Positions 1 to 7,439 of a DNA stretch of 64,000 nucleotides are shown one piece after another. The notes beneath the pieces were generated by a model. The model was not told the origin of the DNA. It searched no databases and saw nothing but the letters and a program-made list of their open reading frames with translations. How positions within the stretch are numbered: position 1 is the stretch's first letter; each line of letters opens with the position of its first letter. This stretch comes from Ciceribacter sichuanensis (GTDB taxonomy: Bacteria; Pseudomonadota; Alphaproteobacteria; Rhizobiales; Rhizobiaceae): the NCBI RefSeq assembly GCF_024055605.1, contig NZ_JAMXLX010000006.1, forward strand, positions 248,001 through 312,000. Reading direction: 5' to 3'. The position numbers and the translations under genes are program-made.

Positions 1-483
1 TGCGGCTGCAACCGGGTCCTGTTCGGCAAATTCCCCTGTTGCGATGCCTTCCCTGATGATCTCGGCGACCAGATCCTGAACCCTGTCGATGTGACGCTCG
101 ATCACCTGCCAGTCGCGCTCGATGGCGACGATGATCATTTCATGCACCTTGTGCTCGTCGAGCATGGTTTCGACCGTCCAGCGATGCTGCTGCTCGACAT
201 AGCGGCGCAACCGCATCTCCGCACTGTCGGAACTATGGCGCGTATCATAGGCCTGCTTGTAGCAGGTCCCCAGCATGCGCGCGCAGATTGCCTGGTGAAT
301 TTCCACCTTGGAGCCGAAGAAGCGATAGATGTTGGCCGTGGACATGCCGAGTTCACCGGCGATGTCGGCCACCGTCGTCTTGCTGTAGCCGTAGTGCCGG
401 AACGTCCGCTCGGCCGCATCGAGAATACGGGTGGCGGTATCGCGGCGGGCTTCTTCCACGTCGATTTCCGGCATCTGGTTCAT
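1..483 (-). CDS. TetR/AcrR-family transcriptional regulator (C-terminus cut by window edge)
   Basis: The gene starts at ATG 481-483 (minus) and runs off the window at base 1, leaving 161 codons. The N-terminus after MNQMPEIDVEEARRD reads TRILDAAERTFRHYGYSKTT and then VADIAGELGMSTANIYRFFG, a clear TetR helix-turn-helix at about residues 17-63. The rest is the start of the ligand-binding domain. AAGG lies just upstream as a ribosome site. It is the last gene of the minus-strand series, and a perfect 48-bp palindrome sits directly upstream at 493-540, so autoregulation is likely. Ligand and targets are unknown. A frame-shifted reading at 135-419 is a shadow. Confidence 0.88.
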   Translation of the reverse strand, partial: MNQMPEIDVEEARRDTATRILDAAERTFRHYGYSKTTVADIAGELGMSTANIYRFFGSKVEIHQAICARMLGTCYKQAYDTRHSSDSAEMRLRRYVEQQHRWTVETMLDEHKVHEMIIVAIERDWQVIERHIDRVQDLVAEIIREGIATGEFAEQDPVAAA

Positions 484-492
484 GGTCTGCCT

Positions 493-540
493 TATGAGTT
501 ACGACTGACGAAATTCGAATTTCGTCAGTCGTAACTCATA
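493..540. promoter_or_regulatory. Perfect 48-bp palindrome, probable TetR operator
   Basis: Bases 493-516 are the exact reverse complement of 517-540, with no loop. The core reads TGACGAAATTCGAATTTCGTCA. It lies 10 bases upstream of the tetR start. On the minus strand TTGACG and TACGAC, 17 bases apart, could be -35/-10 elements with the palindrome over the -10 and start site. An extra half-site-like ATTCGTCA occurs at 549-556. The most likely role is autoregulatory operator; because it may be transcribed, an RNA hairpin role cannot be excluded. Confidence 0.65.
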
Positions 541-571
541 GTCTGTCATTCGTCAATTCAAACCAGGCGAC

Positions 572-602
572 AAAAAAGGAGAGGCATCGTGAATGCCTCT
601 CC
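572..602 (-). terminator. Rho-independent terminator of the aldehyde dehydrogenase gene
   Basis: On the minus strand GGAGAGGCAT (602-593), a 5-base loop and ATGCCTCTCC (587-578) form a perfect 10-bp stem followed by six T residues (577-572). It lies 34 bases past the stop of the aldehyde dehydrogenase and separates it from tetR. Confidence 0.85.
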
Positions 603-636
603 CGTTCACTGCTGTTTTGGACCGACTTGCGGCGCT

Positions 637-2028
637 TCAGAAGTGCGCGTCGATATCGACCACGCCGATCAGCTTGTGATTGACGAACTCCTTCAGGCCG
701 AGCCCGATGAGTTCACGTCCGTAGCCGGAGCGGCGAATGCCGCCGAATGGAAGGTCGGCTTCCACCTTGGTCGGATGGTTGACGAAGACCATGCCGGTGG
801 AGATGCGCCTGGCCACGTCCGCGCCGTGCGCCGGATTGGAGGTGAAGACCGATCCGCCGAGACCGAATGGCGAGTCGTTGGCGATGCGCACGGCATCGTC
901 CTCGTCCTTCGCCCGAAACAGCATGGAGACGGGGCCGAAGAATTCCCAGTAGCGGGCCGGGTTGTCCTCGGCGACGTCGGTCAGGATGGTCGGCTGCACG
1001 AAGGCGCCCTGATTGGGAACGGCGGGGCCGACTTCCTCGGCCTTGGCGCCGAGCTTGACGGCTTCGCGGATCTTTTCCTTCACCTCGTCGGCCGCACCCT
1101 GCGAGGAGAGCGGAGCGAGCGTCGTCTTCGGGTCGAAGGGATCGCCTGCCACGAGGCCGGCCACGCCCTTGCGGTATTTTTCAAGGTAGGCGTCGTAGAC
1201 GTCTTCGACGATGATCATGCGCTTGGAGGAGACGCAGACCTGGCCGCCGTTCCAGTGTCGTCCGAAGACGCCCCAGTTGACGGTCTTGTCGAGATCGGCG
1301 TCGGCCAGCACGACGAAGGCGTCGGCCCCGCCAAGTTCCAGCGTCGATTTCTTGAGCGCCTTGCCCGCTTGCGCCGCCACGACGGAGCCGGCACCCTCGG
1401 AACCTGTCAGCGCCACGCCATGAACCCGGTCGTCATTGAGGATCAGTTCGATCTGCGAGCGGGTGGCGTAAAGGTTGCGGAACGCGCCCTCGGGAAGCCC
1501 CGCTTCCCTCATCAGCGCCTCGAATGCGGCCGCACTCTGCGGCACGTTCGACGCATGCTTCAGGAGCACCGTGTTGCCGGCCGAAAGCTGCGGCGCGATG
1601 ATGCGGGCGATCTGGTAATAGGGGAAGTTCCACGGCTCGATGGCGAGCAGCACGCCGAGCGGCTCATGCACGATGATATTGTCGCCCTCGGTCGGATCGA
1701 GAACGGGCAGCTTTTCGGGCTTCAGCAGTTCCTCGGCGTTACGGACATAATATTCGAATATCTTGGCCGAAAGCTCGACCTCGGCCTTCGCTTCGGCAAA
1801 CAGCTTGCCCATTTCCAGCGTCAAGAGCTTTGCATAGGCATCGCTGTTCTTGCGGAGAAGATCGGCGGCTTTCTGGAGGATACGGCCGCGGTCGGCAAAG
1901 GATGCGTCCTTCCACGACAGGAAGGCATTATGCGCATTTGCGATCGCGTCGCGGACTTCCGCGTCCGTGGCGTCGGCAAATGTCTTGATGGTTTCGCCGG
2001 TGTAGGGATTGATTGTGGCGTAGGCCAT
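637..2028 (-). CDS. NAD(P)-dependent aldehyde dehydrogenase, succinate-semialdehyde dehydrogenase-like
   Basis: A 463-residue protein of the aldehyde dehydrogenase superfamily, oxidising an aldehyde to the acid with NAD(P)+. Visible landmarks are the PWNFP motif with the catalytic Asn at 134, the general base Glu231 in ELGG, and nucleophile Cys265 in GGQVCVSS. Length and the short N-terminus resemble the Sad/YneI-type succinate-semialdehyde dehydrogenases. The C-terminal motif PFGGIRRSGYGRE is intact. It is followed by its own terminator and preceded by a 436-base gap holding an AT-rich promoter candidate, so it may be transcribed separately from the upstream reductases. The natural aldehyde is not evident from sequence. 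Confidence 0.9.
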   Translation of the reverse strand: MAYATINPYTGETIKTFADATDAEVRDAIANAHNAFLSWKDASFADRGRILQKAADLLRKNSDAYAKLLTLEMGKLFAEAKAEVELSAKIFEYYVRNAEELLKPEKLPVLDPTEGDNIIVHEPLGVLLAIEPWNFPYYQIARIIAPQLSAGNTVLLKHASNVPQSAAAFEALMREAGLPEGAFRNLYATRSQIELILNDDRVHGVALTGSEGAGSVVAAQAGKALKKSTLELGGADAFVVLADADLDKTVNWGVFGRHWNGGQVCVSSKRMIIVEDVYDAYLEKYRKGVAGLVAGDPFDPKTTLAPLSSQGAADEVKEKIREAVKLGAKAEEVGPAVPNQGAFVQPTILTDVAEDNPARYWEFFGPVSMLFRAKDEDDAVRIANDSPFGLGGSVFTSNPAHGADVARRISTGMVFVNHPTKVEADLPFGGIRRSGYGRELIGLGLKEFVNHKLIGVVDIDAHF

Positions 2029-2305
2029 GATGGATCACCTTTCAATAACGAATGGGCTCCGACGGGTGCTCGGCAAGAGTGGATCGCGAAGAACCTGCGA
2101 AGCGGAATGAAGCGATGTTCGACATCGCGCGGGCTCGTCCGACGGCGGCCCTCGAAACGGGTCACTTCGCCGGGCTTACGGAGAGCCGGGAACGCTTCGG
2201 TCAGCCATGTCAGTATGCCCTCCAAGAAAAACGGAGGACCCGGCCGCCGGCCCAAGGATCACGGGAGTAGGAAGCTAACTCCTTGTTTAAATTGGTATCT
2301 CCGTA

Positions 2306-2333
2306 TATATAGTAGGCGTGCGTACTTTTGTAA
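2306..2333 (-). promoter_or_regulatory. Candidate sigma-70 type promoter in the 2029-2464 gap
   Basis: The 436-base gap upstream of the aldehyde dehydrogenase contains one strikingly AT-rich stretch (about 2276-2345). On the minus strand it offers TTACAA, 16 bases, then TATATA. If used, the leader would be about 270 nt. No convincing gene is seen in the gap; open frames across 1821-2255 and 2210-2416 lack family signatures. Confidence 0.35.
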
Positions 2334-2464
2334 TTGTCATAGGTCGAATGAGGCCGAGCAAAGTGTCGCAGGATCGCGACATGCGCATGGGCGAGCAGCC
2401 GGGCTGGCCCGTTCAATCGTGAAAGCCGGGTTCGAAGAACTGTTGTCGCCGGTCGGTGATGACG

Positions 2465-3469
2465 CTATTGCGGCATCGAAATGACCACCTTGCCCTTTGC
2501 CCGTCCCGTTTCGACGTAGGAAAGGGCGTCGCCCGTCCTGTCGAACGGAAAGACCTTGTCCACGACGGGATGGATCGCCCCGGCCTCGATCAGTGTTGCG
2601 ATTTCGCTGAGTTGCTGACCGTCGGCGCGCATGAACAGGAAGGAATAGTTGACGCCGAGCGCCCTCGCCTTCTTGCGCACGCTGTAGCTGAGCAGCCGCA
2701 TGACGAGTTTCAGGAACGGATTGAGCCCGAGCGCCCGCGCGAAGGCCGGATCGGGCGGACCCGAGATAGAGATAAGCCTCCCGCCCGGTTTCAGCACGCG
2801 CAGGGATTTTTCGAGCGTCTTCGGATCCTGACTGTTCAGCACAAGGTCGTATCCCGACAGCATCGTTTCGAAATCCTGCGTCTTGTAGTCGATGACGACA
2901 TCGGCGCCGAGGCTCTTCACCAGCTCGATGTTCTTCGTGCTGGTGGTCGTGGCGACCGTTGCGCCGAGATGTCTGGCAAGCTGGATGGCGAATGTACCGA
3001 CGCCCCCGGAGCCGGCCTGGATGAACACCTTCTGGCCGGGCTGGATCTTGGCGACCTCGACGAGCGCCTGCCACGCGGTCAGCCCCACCAGCGGGATCGA
3101 GGCTGCCTCGATCATGGAAAGGTTCTTCGGCTTAAGCGCGAGATCGGTTTCATCGACCGCGATGAATTCGGCGAAGGTTCCGACGCGATGGTCTCGCGGC
3201 CGCCCATAGACTTCGTCGCCGACCTTGAAACGCGTCACCCCGGCGCCCGTCCTGACGACGGTTCCGGCAAGATCGTGACCGAGCACGAAGGGCGTCCTGT
3301 AGGGAAGCAGCAGCTTGAACTCGCCGTCGCGCAACTTGGAATCGAGTAGGTTCACGGCGGTGGCGTGGATCCTGACGAGGACATCCGTCCCTTTGATCTC
3401 CGGCATCGGCTGATCGGTCAGCCGCAATGCGCCCCGCTTCTTGTATTGATCGACGACGAATGCCTTCAT
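2465..3469 (-). CDS. Zinc-free MDR-family NADP-dependent oxidoreductase (quinone reductase-like)
   Basis: A 334-residue medium-chain dehydrogenase/reductase. It has the GroES-like N-terminal half (VLGHDLAGTVVRTGAGVTRF) and a Rossmann half with GSGGVGT at about residues 153-159. The cysteine ligands of zinc-type alcohol dehydrogenases are absent, which places it with quinone oxidoreductases and enoyl or alkenal reductases that use NADPH. It follows the Old Yellow Enzyme gene on the same strand after 102 bases holding a strong hairpin. With the SDR, OYE and aldehyde dehydrogenase it suggests reduction and oxidation of reactive carbonyls or quinones. Substrate is inferred, not shown. Confidence 0.88.
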   Translation of the reverse strand: MKAFVVDQYKKRGALRLTDQPMPEIKGTDVLVRIHATAVNLLDSKLRDGEFKLLLPYRTPFVLGHDLAGTVVRTGAGVTRFKVGDEVYGRPRDHRVGTFAEFIAVDETDLALKPKNLSMIEAASIPLVGLTAWQALVEVAKIQPGQKVFIQAGSGGVGTFAIQLARHLGATVATTTSTKNIELVKSLGADVVIDYKTQDFETMLSGYDLVLNSQDPKTLEKSLRVLKPGGRLISISGPPDPAFARALGLNPFLKLVMRLLSYSVRKKARALGVNYSFLFMRADGQQLSEIATLIEAGAIHPVVDKVFPFDRTGDALSYVETGRAKGKVVISMPQ

Positions 3470-3530
3470 CGGATGTCTCCGTTCCTGTCTCGTCTTGTTC
3501 GGCTCCCCATCCGCCTTGGGTCGCCTTCGC

Positions 3531-3563
3531 GGCTGCCCGGGCGGGAATACCTCCCGGGCAGCC
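3531..3563. other. Intercistronic GC-rich hairpin between OYE and MDR genes
   Basis: GGCTGCCCGGG (3531-3541) and CCCGGGCAGCC (3553-3563) form a perfect 11-bp stem with an 11-base loop. On the plus strand four T residues follow; on the coding (minus) strand there is no U-tract, so it is more likely an mRNA-stabilising or partial attenuating element within the operon than a full terminator. Confidence 0.5.
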
Positions 3564-3571
3564 TTTTGGGG

Positions 3572-4684
3572 TCAGGCCAGCAGGGCCAGATCGGCGGCGT
3601 TGAAGCCGCCCAGTTCTTCAAGCTTTCCGCCGGAGACCTTGGCGGTCCACTCGGCATCCGAAATCAGCGGACGGCCGACGGCGATGAGGTCGAATTCCTG
3701 GCGTTCCATCCGTTCGATCAGGTTGTCGAACGAGGCGCTTTCGGACCCCTGTCCTCCGAATGCACCGAAGAAGTCCGACGAGAGACCGACCGAACCGACG
3801 CTGATCGTGGCGGCACCGGTGAGCTTCTTGGCCCAGCCGGCGAAGTTCAGCCCGGCATCACCGTCGATCTCGGGAAATTCCGGCGTCCAGAAACGGCGCT
3901 GCGAGCAATGCAGGATATCCACACCGGCTTCCACCAGCGGCAGGAGCCATGCCGTCATTTCATCCGGCGTGCTCGCGTTGCGGGCGGCATAATCCTGCTG
4001 CTTCCACTGGCTGACGCGAAGCGATAGCGGGAAGTCGGCGCCAACGGCGGCTCTTACAGCGCGCACGGCCTCTGCGGCAAAGCGCGAGCGCTCGGCGATG
4101 GTTGCGCCGCCGAAAGCGTCCGTGCGCTTGTTGCTGCCTTCCCAGAAGAACTGGTCGATCAGATAGCCATGGGCACCGTGCAGTTCGACGATGTCGAAGC
4201 CGAGGCGCTTGGCGTCAGCCGCAGCACTCGCAAAGGCCGCGACGGTATCGGCGATATCCTCCTCGGTCATCGCCTTGCCGCGCGGATCGTCGGGCCCGAC
4301 GAGACCCGAAGGGCTTTCCACCAGATCCTCCGGCTGCGACTGGCTGCGGCTGGAGCGGGTCGAGCCTGTATGCCAGATCTGCGGGCCGATCTTGCCGCCT
4401 GCGGCATGCACGGATTTCGCCACCGCGTCCCATCCGGCAAGGGCTGCCTCGCCATGGAAGAACGGGATGCCGGGATCGTTGCGCGAGGCGGGACGGTCGA
4501 TCACCGTGCCTTCGGTCAGGATCAGGCCGACGCCGCCCGCGGCGCGGCGGCGGTAATACTCGGCCTGTGCCGCGCCGGGAATGCCGTCCTTCGCCATGGC
4601 GCGGGTCATCGGGGCCATGACGATACGGTTCTTCAGGGACAGGGACTTCAGGGAGAAGGGTTGAAACAGGATCTGGGTCGACAT
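3572..4684 (-). CDS. NADH:flavin oxidoreductase, Old Yellow Enzyme family
   Basis: A 370-residue FMN-dependent TIM-barrel enzyme. The N-terminus NRIVMAPMTRAMA and the central VELHGAHGYLIDQFFWEGSN followed by KRTDAFGG are family hallmarks, as is the C-terminal DLIAVGRPLISD phosphate-binding segment. OYE enzymes reduce activated alkenes, nitroesters or quinones with NAD(P)H. It lies between the SDR and MDR genes on the same strand, and 147 bases separate it from the SDR stop. That gap contains, on the minus strand, a short frame ending in GNEVQGCTVTDVNA and a stop, possibly a decayed gene end, too short to assign. Confidence 0.9.
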   Translation of the reverse strand: MSTQILFQPFSLKSLSLKNRIVMAPMTRAMAKDGIPGAAQAEYYRRRAAGGVGLILTEGTVIDRPASRNDPGIPFFHGEAALAGWDAVAKSVHAAGGKIGPQIWHTGSTRSSRSQSQPEDLVESPSGLVGPDDPRGKAMTEEDIADTVAAFASAAADAKRLGFDIVELHGAHGYLIDQFFWEGSNKRTDAFGGATIAERSRFAAEAVRAVRAAVGADFPLSLRVSQWKQQDYAARNASTPDEMTAWLLPLVEAGVDILHCSQRRFWTPEFPEIDGDAGLNFAGWAKKLTGAATISVGSVGLSSDFFGAFGGQGSESASFDNLIERMERQEFDLIAVGRPLISDAEWTAKVSGGKLEELGGFNAADLALLA

Positions 4685-4832
4685 GATCTTTCTTTCTATG
4701 CGGGAATGGGCTCAGGCGTTGACGTCGGTGACGGTGCAGCCCTGCACTTCGTTCCCCGGGACGCACCTTTCAACCCCGTCGGAGCGTTGGCGTGGTCGAT
4801 GACGAAGCGTGCGGGCTCTATCGCGAATGCCG

Positions 4833-5615
4833 TCAGGCGGAGGCACGATAGCGCTCGGCTGGGGTGGTGTTTCCTATGCCCTGCACCACGGAGATGCGCG
4901 CGGATTCGAAGGCCAGAAACCGTGCCTCGTCATGCAGCGGCGGGATGGTCACTTCCTCGCGACGGTCGAAACCGGCGAGCGCGGCATCGACCAGATCGGC
5001 AACTTCCATCATCGGCGGCAGTCGCGACTCGTCGACGAATTTCCAGATGTCGGTTCGGGTCGCTGCGGGAAGAACTGCCTGGACATAGACGCCCTTCGGC
5101 CCGAGATCGGTCTGCAGCGCCTGCGACAGCGTCAGGACGAAAGCCTTGGTCGCCGAGTAGACCGGGGTGCCCCATTCCGGTGCAAGGCCGAGAACCGAGC
5201 TGATGTTGATGATCGCGCCTTCGCCCCGTTCAGCGAAGCGCGGTGCTACGGCATGGCTGAGGCGCAGAACGCTTGTTGCGTTCAGCATCACCAGGCGCGT
5301 CAGGTCCTCGGCGCTTTGGGTGAGGAAGGTGCCGCCGACATTGCCGCCTGCGTTGTTCACCAGAATGCCGATCGAGGTGTCATCGCGAAGCCGCGCCTCG
5401 ACTGAAGCCAGCTGGCTTTCGTCGGTCAGGTCCGCCGGCAGGAGATCAATCGAGACGCCGGTTTCGGCCCGCAGCCGCGCTGCGTTTTCGCCAAGCTTTT
5501 CGGTATTGCGCGCCACCAGCACAAGGTCATGGCCGCGCCGGGCGAACCTTTCCGCGTAAACCGCGCCGATGCCTGCCGAGGCACCGGTGATGAGGACAGT
5601 ATTCTTGTCGGCCAT
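4833..5615 (-). CDS. Short-chain dehydrogenase/reductase (SDR), head of a detoxification operon
   Basis: A 260-residue classical SDR. It has the TGASAGIG cofactor motif at residues 10-17, NNAGG near 90, the catalytic Ser in NISSVLG, and YSATK as the catalytic Tyr-Lys pair. An Arg in the segment after the first strand (VARNTEK) suggests NADP preference. It is the first gene of a minus-strand series with OYE, MDR and perhaps the aldehyde dehydrogenase. Its promoter holds a pair of CATCATG palindromes that also occur upstream of the tetR gene at 16898, so that regulator probably represses it. Substrate unknown; a carbonyl reductase is the likely role. Confidence 0.9.
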   Translation of the reverse strand: MADKNTVLITGASAGIGAVYAERFARRGHDLVLVARNTEKLGENAARLRAETGVSIDLLPADLTDESQLASVEARLRDDTSIGILVNNAGGNVGGTFLTQSAEDLTRLVMLNATSVLRLSHAVAPRFAERGEGAIINISSVLGLAPEWGTPVYSATKAFVLTLSQALQTDLGPKGVYVQAVLPAATRTDIWKFVDESRLPPMMEVADLVDAALAGFDRREEVTIPPLHDEARFLAFESARISVVQGIGNTTPAERYRASA

Positions 5616-5647
5616 TGCGTTGCTCTTTCCTTTGGATAGGCTTAATC

Positions 5648-5701
5648 ATGACAATCATCATGATAGAGCGCAAACATGATGGTCATCATGTAATCTGTCA
5701 A
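5648..5701 (-). promoter_or_regulatory. SDR operon promoter with two palindromic operators 28 bp apart
   Basis: Operator A is ATGACAATCATCATG (5648-5662) and operator B is ATGATGGTCATCATG (5676-5690), with starts 28 bp apart. On the minus strand a consensus TTGACA (-35, 5701-5696) is followed after 17 bases by CATGTT (-10, 5678-5673); operator B fills the spacer and touches the -10, and operator A lies at the start site. This is a typical repression layout. The same pair with 13/15 matches each and the same spacing is found at 16823-16865, ahead of a tetR gene. Confidence 0.7.
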
Positions 5702-5831
5702 TGGTGGATCGCTGGATTTTTTTGTCGGGTAGCGTTGGGTGAGCCGATCTCTCCCGCCATCGTCAAGGGACGACAGTTGCGGCGATGCCGAGATCAAAAT
5801 GTTGTGATCGCGTTTCGGCGGGGCGCAAACG

Positions 5832-5990
5832 AAAAAGCCTGCCGCGGGAGGAGGTGCGGCAGGCTTTTCCTGAAAAACCGAACAACGACTGGGAGGAGGA
5901 GTGTCGTTGTTCCCTCAGGCTTCCCTGGGAGGAGGAGTGGGTCGCCTGAAACACGAAGCTCTGCGGGAGGAGGTGCATCGCTTCGATGAA
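5832..5990 (-). ncRNA. Four-hairpin sRNA with CCUCCUCCC loops (alpha-r14 / cuckoo-like)
   Basis: Read on the minus strand there are four consecutive stem-loops, each exposing CCTCCTCCC in the loop: GAAGC/GCTTC (5984-5955), CAGGC plus CCC/GGG plus GCCTG (5948-5916), ACAACGAC/GTCGTTGT (5910-5882), and AAGCCTGCCGC/GCGGCAGGCTT (5866-5835) followed by TTTTT (5836-5832), which makes the last hairpin an intrinsic terminator. Anti-Shine-Dalgarno CCUCCUCCC loops are the signature of the alpha-r14 (suhB) family of Rhizobiales and the related cuckoo RNAs. The family normally shows three hairpins; four is unusual. The 5' end and promoter are inferred; a TATAAA sits near 6001. Arms are conserved by base pairing, not by sequence identity. 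Confidence 0.8.
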
Positions 5991-6142
5991 ATGATTTATA
6001 CCGCATTCCCGATTTCGAGGAAGGGGCTCTACCGCAGTGCAGCTATGCGTATAGCGCATTGCAGCATTTGTGTGTGCTTAAATTGTAGCCTTCACCTGCC
6101 GCGCAATAGGCAAGACATGGCAAGCGGATCGCAGAAAACGCC

Positions 6143-7078
6143 TCATCCCCTGTAGCGCAGGGCGTCCACGAGCAGCGCGAAGGCCGGCGAAGCCTGCCTG
6201 CGGCTCGGATAAAAAAGATGATAGCCGGGAAACGGGGGACACCAGTCCTCCAGAACCTTCACCAGCTTTCCCTCGGCGATGAACTTCTCCAGATGATCGT
6301 CGGGAAGGCATGTCAGCCCCAGGCCGCTCACGGCCGCATCGATGATCATCGGCAGGTCGTTGCAGATGAACTGTCCCTCCACCCTGACATTGAGCGGGCG
6401 GCCGTCCTTCTCGAATTCCCAGGCGTAGAGGCCACCCAGTGTCGGCAGGCGCAGGTTGATGCAGGTGTGCTGCGTCAGGTCATGGGGTGTCTGGGGCTTG
6501 GGATGCTTCTCGAAATAGGCGGGGGACCCGGCAACCACCATGCGCATTTCCGGGCCGATACGCACCGCGATCATGTCCTTTTCCACCTGCTCTCCCAGCC
6601 GCACGCCGGCATCGTAGCGCTCGGCGACGAGATCGATGAGTTTCGGGTCGTTGGAAATCTCGATGTTGATATCCGGATATTCCGCCAGCAGCCGCTTCAC
6701 CACCGGCATCAGGATCGTCTCGCTGGCATGGCGGCTCGACGTGATGCGGATCGTGCCGGCCGGCTTCTGTCGCAACGCGCTGAGCGCGTCGATACGGCTG
6801 CGAATGTCGTTGAACGCCGGGCGCAGCGTCTCGACCAGTTGCTCACCGGCCTCTGTCGGCGCGACATTGCGCGTCGTCCTGAGGAGAAGTCTCACGCCCA
6901 TGCGCTCTTCCAGCCGCCGCACGGTGTGGCTGAGCGACGACTGCGATGTGCCTAGCTGTGCGGCCGCACGCGTGAAGCTGCGCTCCTCCGCAACGATGAG
7001 AAATGCAACCAGATCGCCGAGTTCCGCTCCGGCCCGGACAGGCGGCGCGACCGTTACCTTCGAACCGGGTGCTCGCAC
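6143..7078 (-). CDS. LysR-family regulator lacking its native start codon
   Basis: From about 7025 to the stop at 6143 the frame encodes a full LysR protein: HTH ([20 protein letters not shown] then [20 protein letters not shown]) and the substrate-binding domain ending in [14 protein letters not shown]. Upstream of ELGDLVAF there is no ATG, GTG or TTG close by; the nearest in-frame candidate is GTG at 7078, which would add residues antisense to a cupin gene. The frame stays open to 7327 only because it reads the cupin's opposite strand. The original first few codons seem to have been lost at a junction near 7030. The protein may still be made with a foreign N-terminal extension, or the gene may be dead. 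Confidence 0.7.
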   Translation of the reverse strand: MRAPGSKVTVAPPVRAGAELGDLVAFLIVAEERSFTRAAAQLGTSQSSLSHTVRRLEERMGVRLLLRTTRNVAPTEAGEQLVETLRPAFNDIRSRIDALSALRQKPAGTIRITSSRHASETILMPVVKRLLAEYPDINIEISNDPKLIDLVAERYDAGVRLGEQVEKDMIAVRIGPEMRMVVAGSPAYFEKHPKPQTPHDLTQHTCINLRLPTLGGLYAWEFEKDGRPLNVRVEGQFICNDLPMIIDAAVSGLGLTCLPDDHLEKFIAEGKLVKVLEDWCPPFPGYHLFYPSRRQASPAFALLVDALRYRG

Positions 7079-7331
7079 CGCCTGGCACACCCATCCGCTC
7101 GGCCAGACCCTGCTCGTCGTTTCGGGGCTGGGCCGCGTGCAGCGCGAGGGTGGCCCCATCGAGGAAATCCGCGCCGGCGATATCGTCTGGTTCGCACCGG
7201 GCGAAAAGCATTGGCACGGCGCATCGGCTGACGTCGCCATGTCCCACATCGCCATAGCCGAAGCGCTCGACGGCAAGGTCGTCGACTGGCTCGAACACGT
7301 CACGGATGCCGAATATCTGGGCGGCAAGTGA
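7030..7331 (+). pseudogene. Cupin-domain protein, 5'-truncated remnant
   Basis: The frame [20 protein letters not shown] continues through [20 protein letters not shown] and EKHWHGA to a TGA at 7329-7331. It contains both cupin motifs (HTHPLGQT and PGEKHWHG, metal-ligand histidines present). Small cupins of this type are usually about 130 residues; roughly the first 35-40 are absent here, because the frame passes directly into antisense LysR sequence at about 7030. An ATG at 6996 is in frame but has no ribosome site. I read it as the retained end of a gene once divergent from, or near, the LysR gene, truncated by a deletion. Confidence 0.65.
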
Positions 7332-7439
7332 GAACACCCGATTACCGGCGCGGCAGTGGATGCGATCGAATTCGATCTACGGGTGAGGAGCTGGGAGACG
7401 GAGAACCATCGTTCGCCGCCTCCTTGGACGTGATCGGTC

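Noticed and set aside
589..2484. Long plus-strand open frame opposite the aldehyde dehydrogenase (631 codons)
   Set aside because: It is antisense to a gene with intact catalytic motifs, and its composition (runs of Gly/Arg/Asp/His without hydrophobic-core pattern) is that of a GC-rich shadow frame.
5846..5974. Repeated GGGAGGAGG units, at first sight tandem ribosome sites or a short direct repeat
   Set aside because: Each unit lies in the loop of a separate perfect stem read on the opposite strand, so hairpins of an sRNA explain them better.
5763..6059. 98-codon minus-strand frame over the sRNA region
   Set aside because: Its bases are explained by four conserved-type hairpins and a terminator, and the peptide has no protein-like features.
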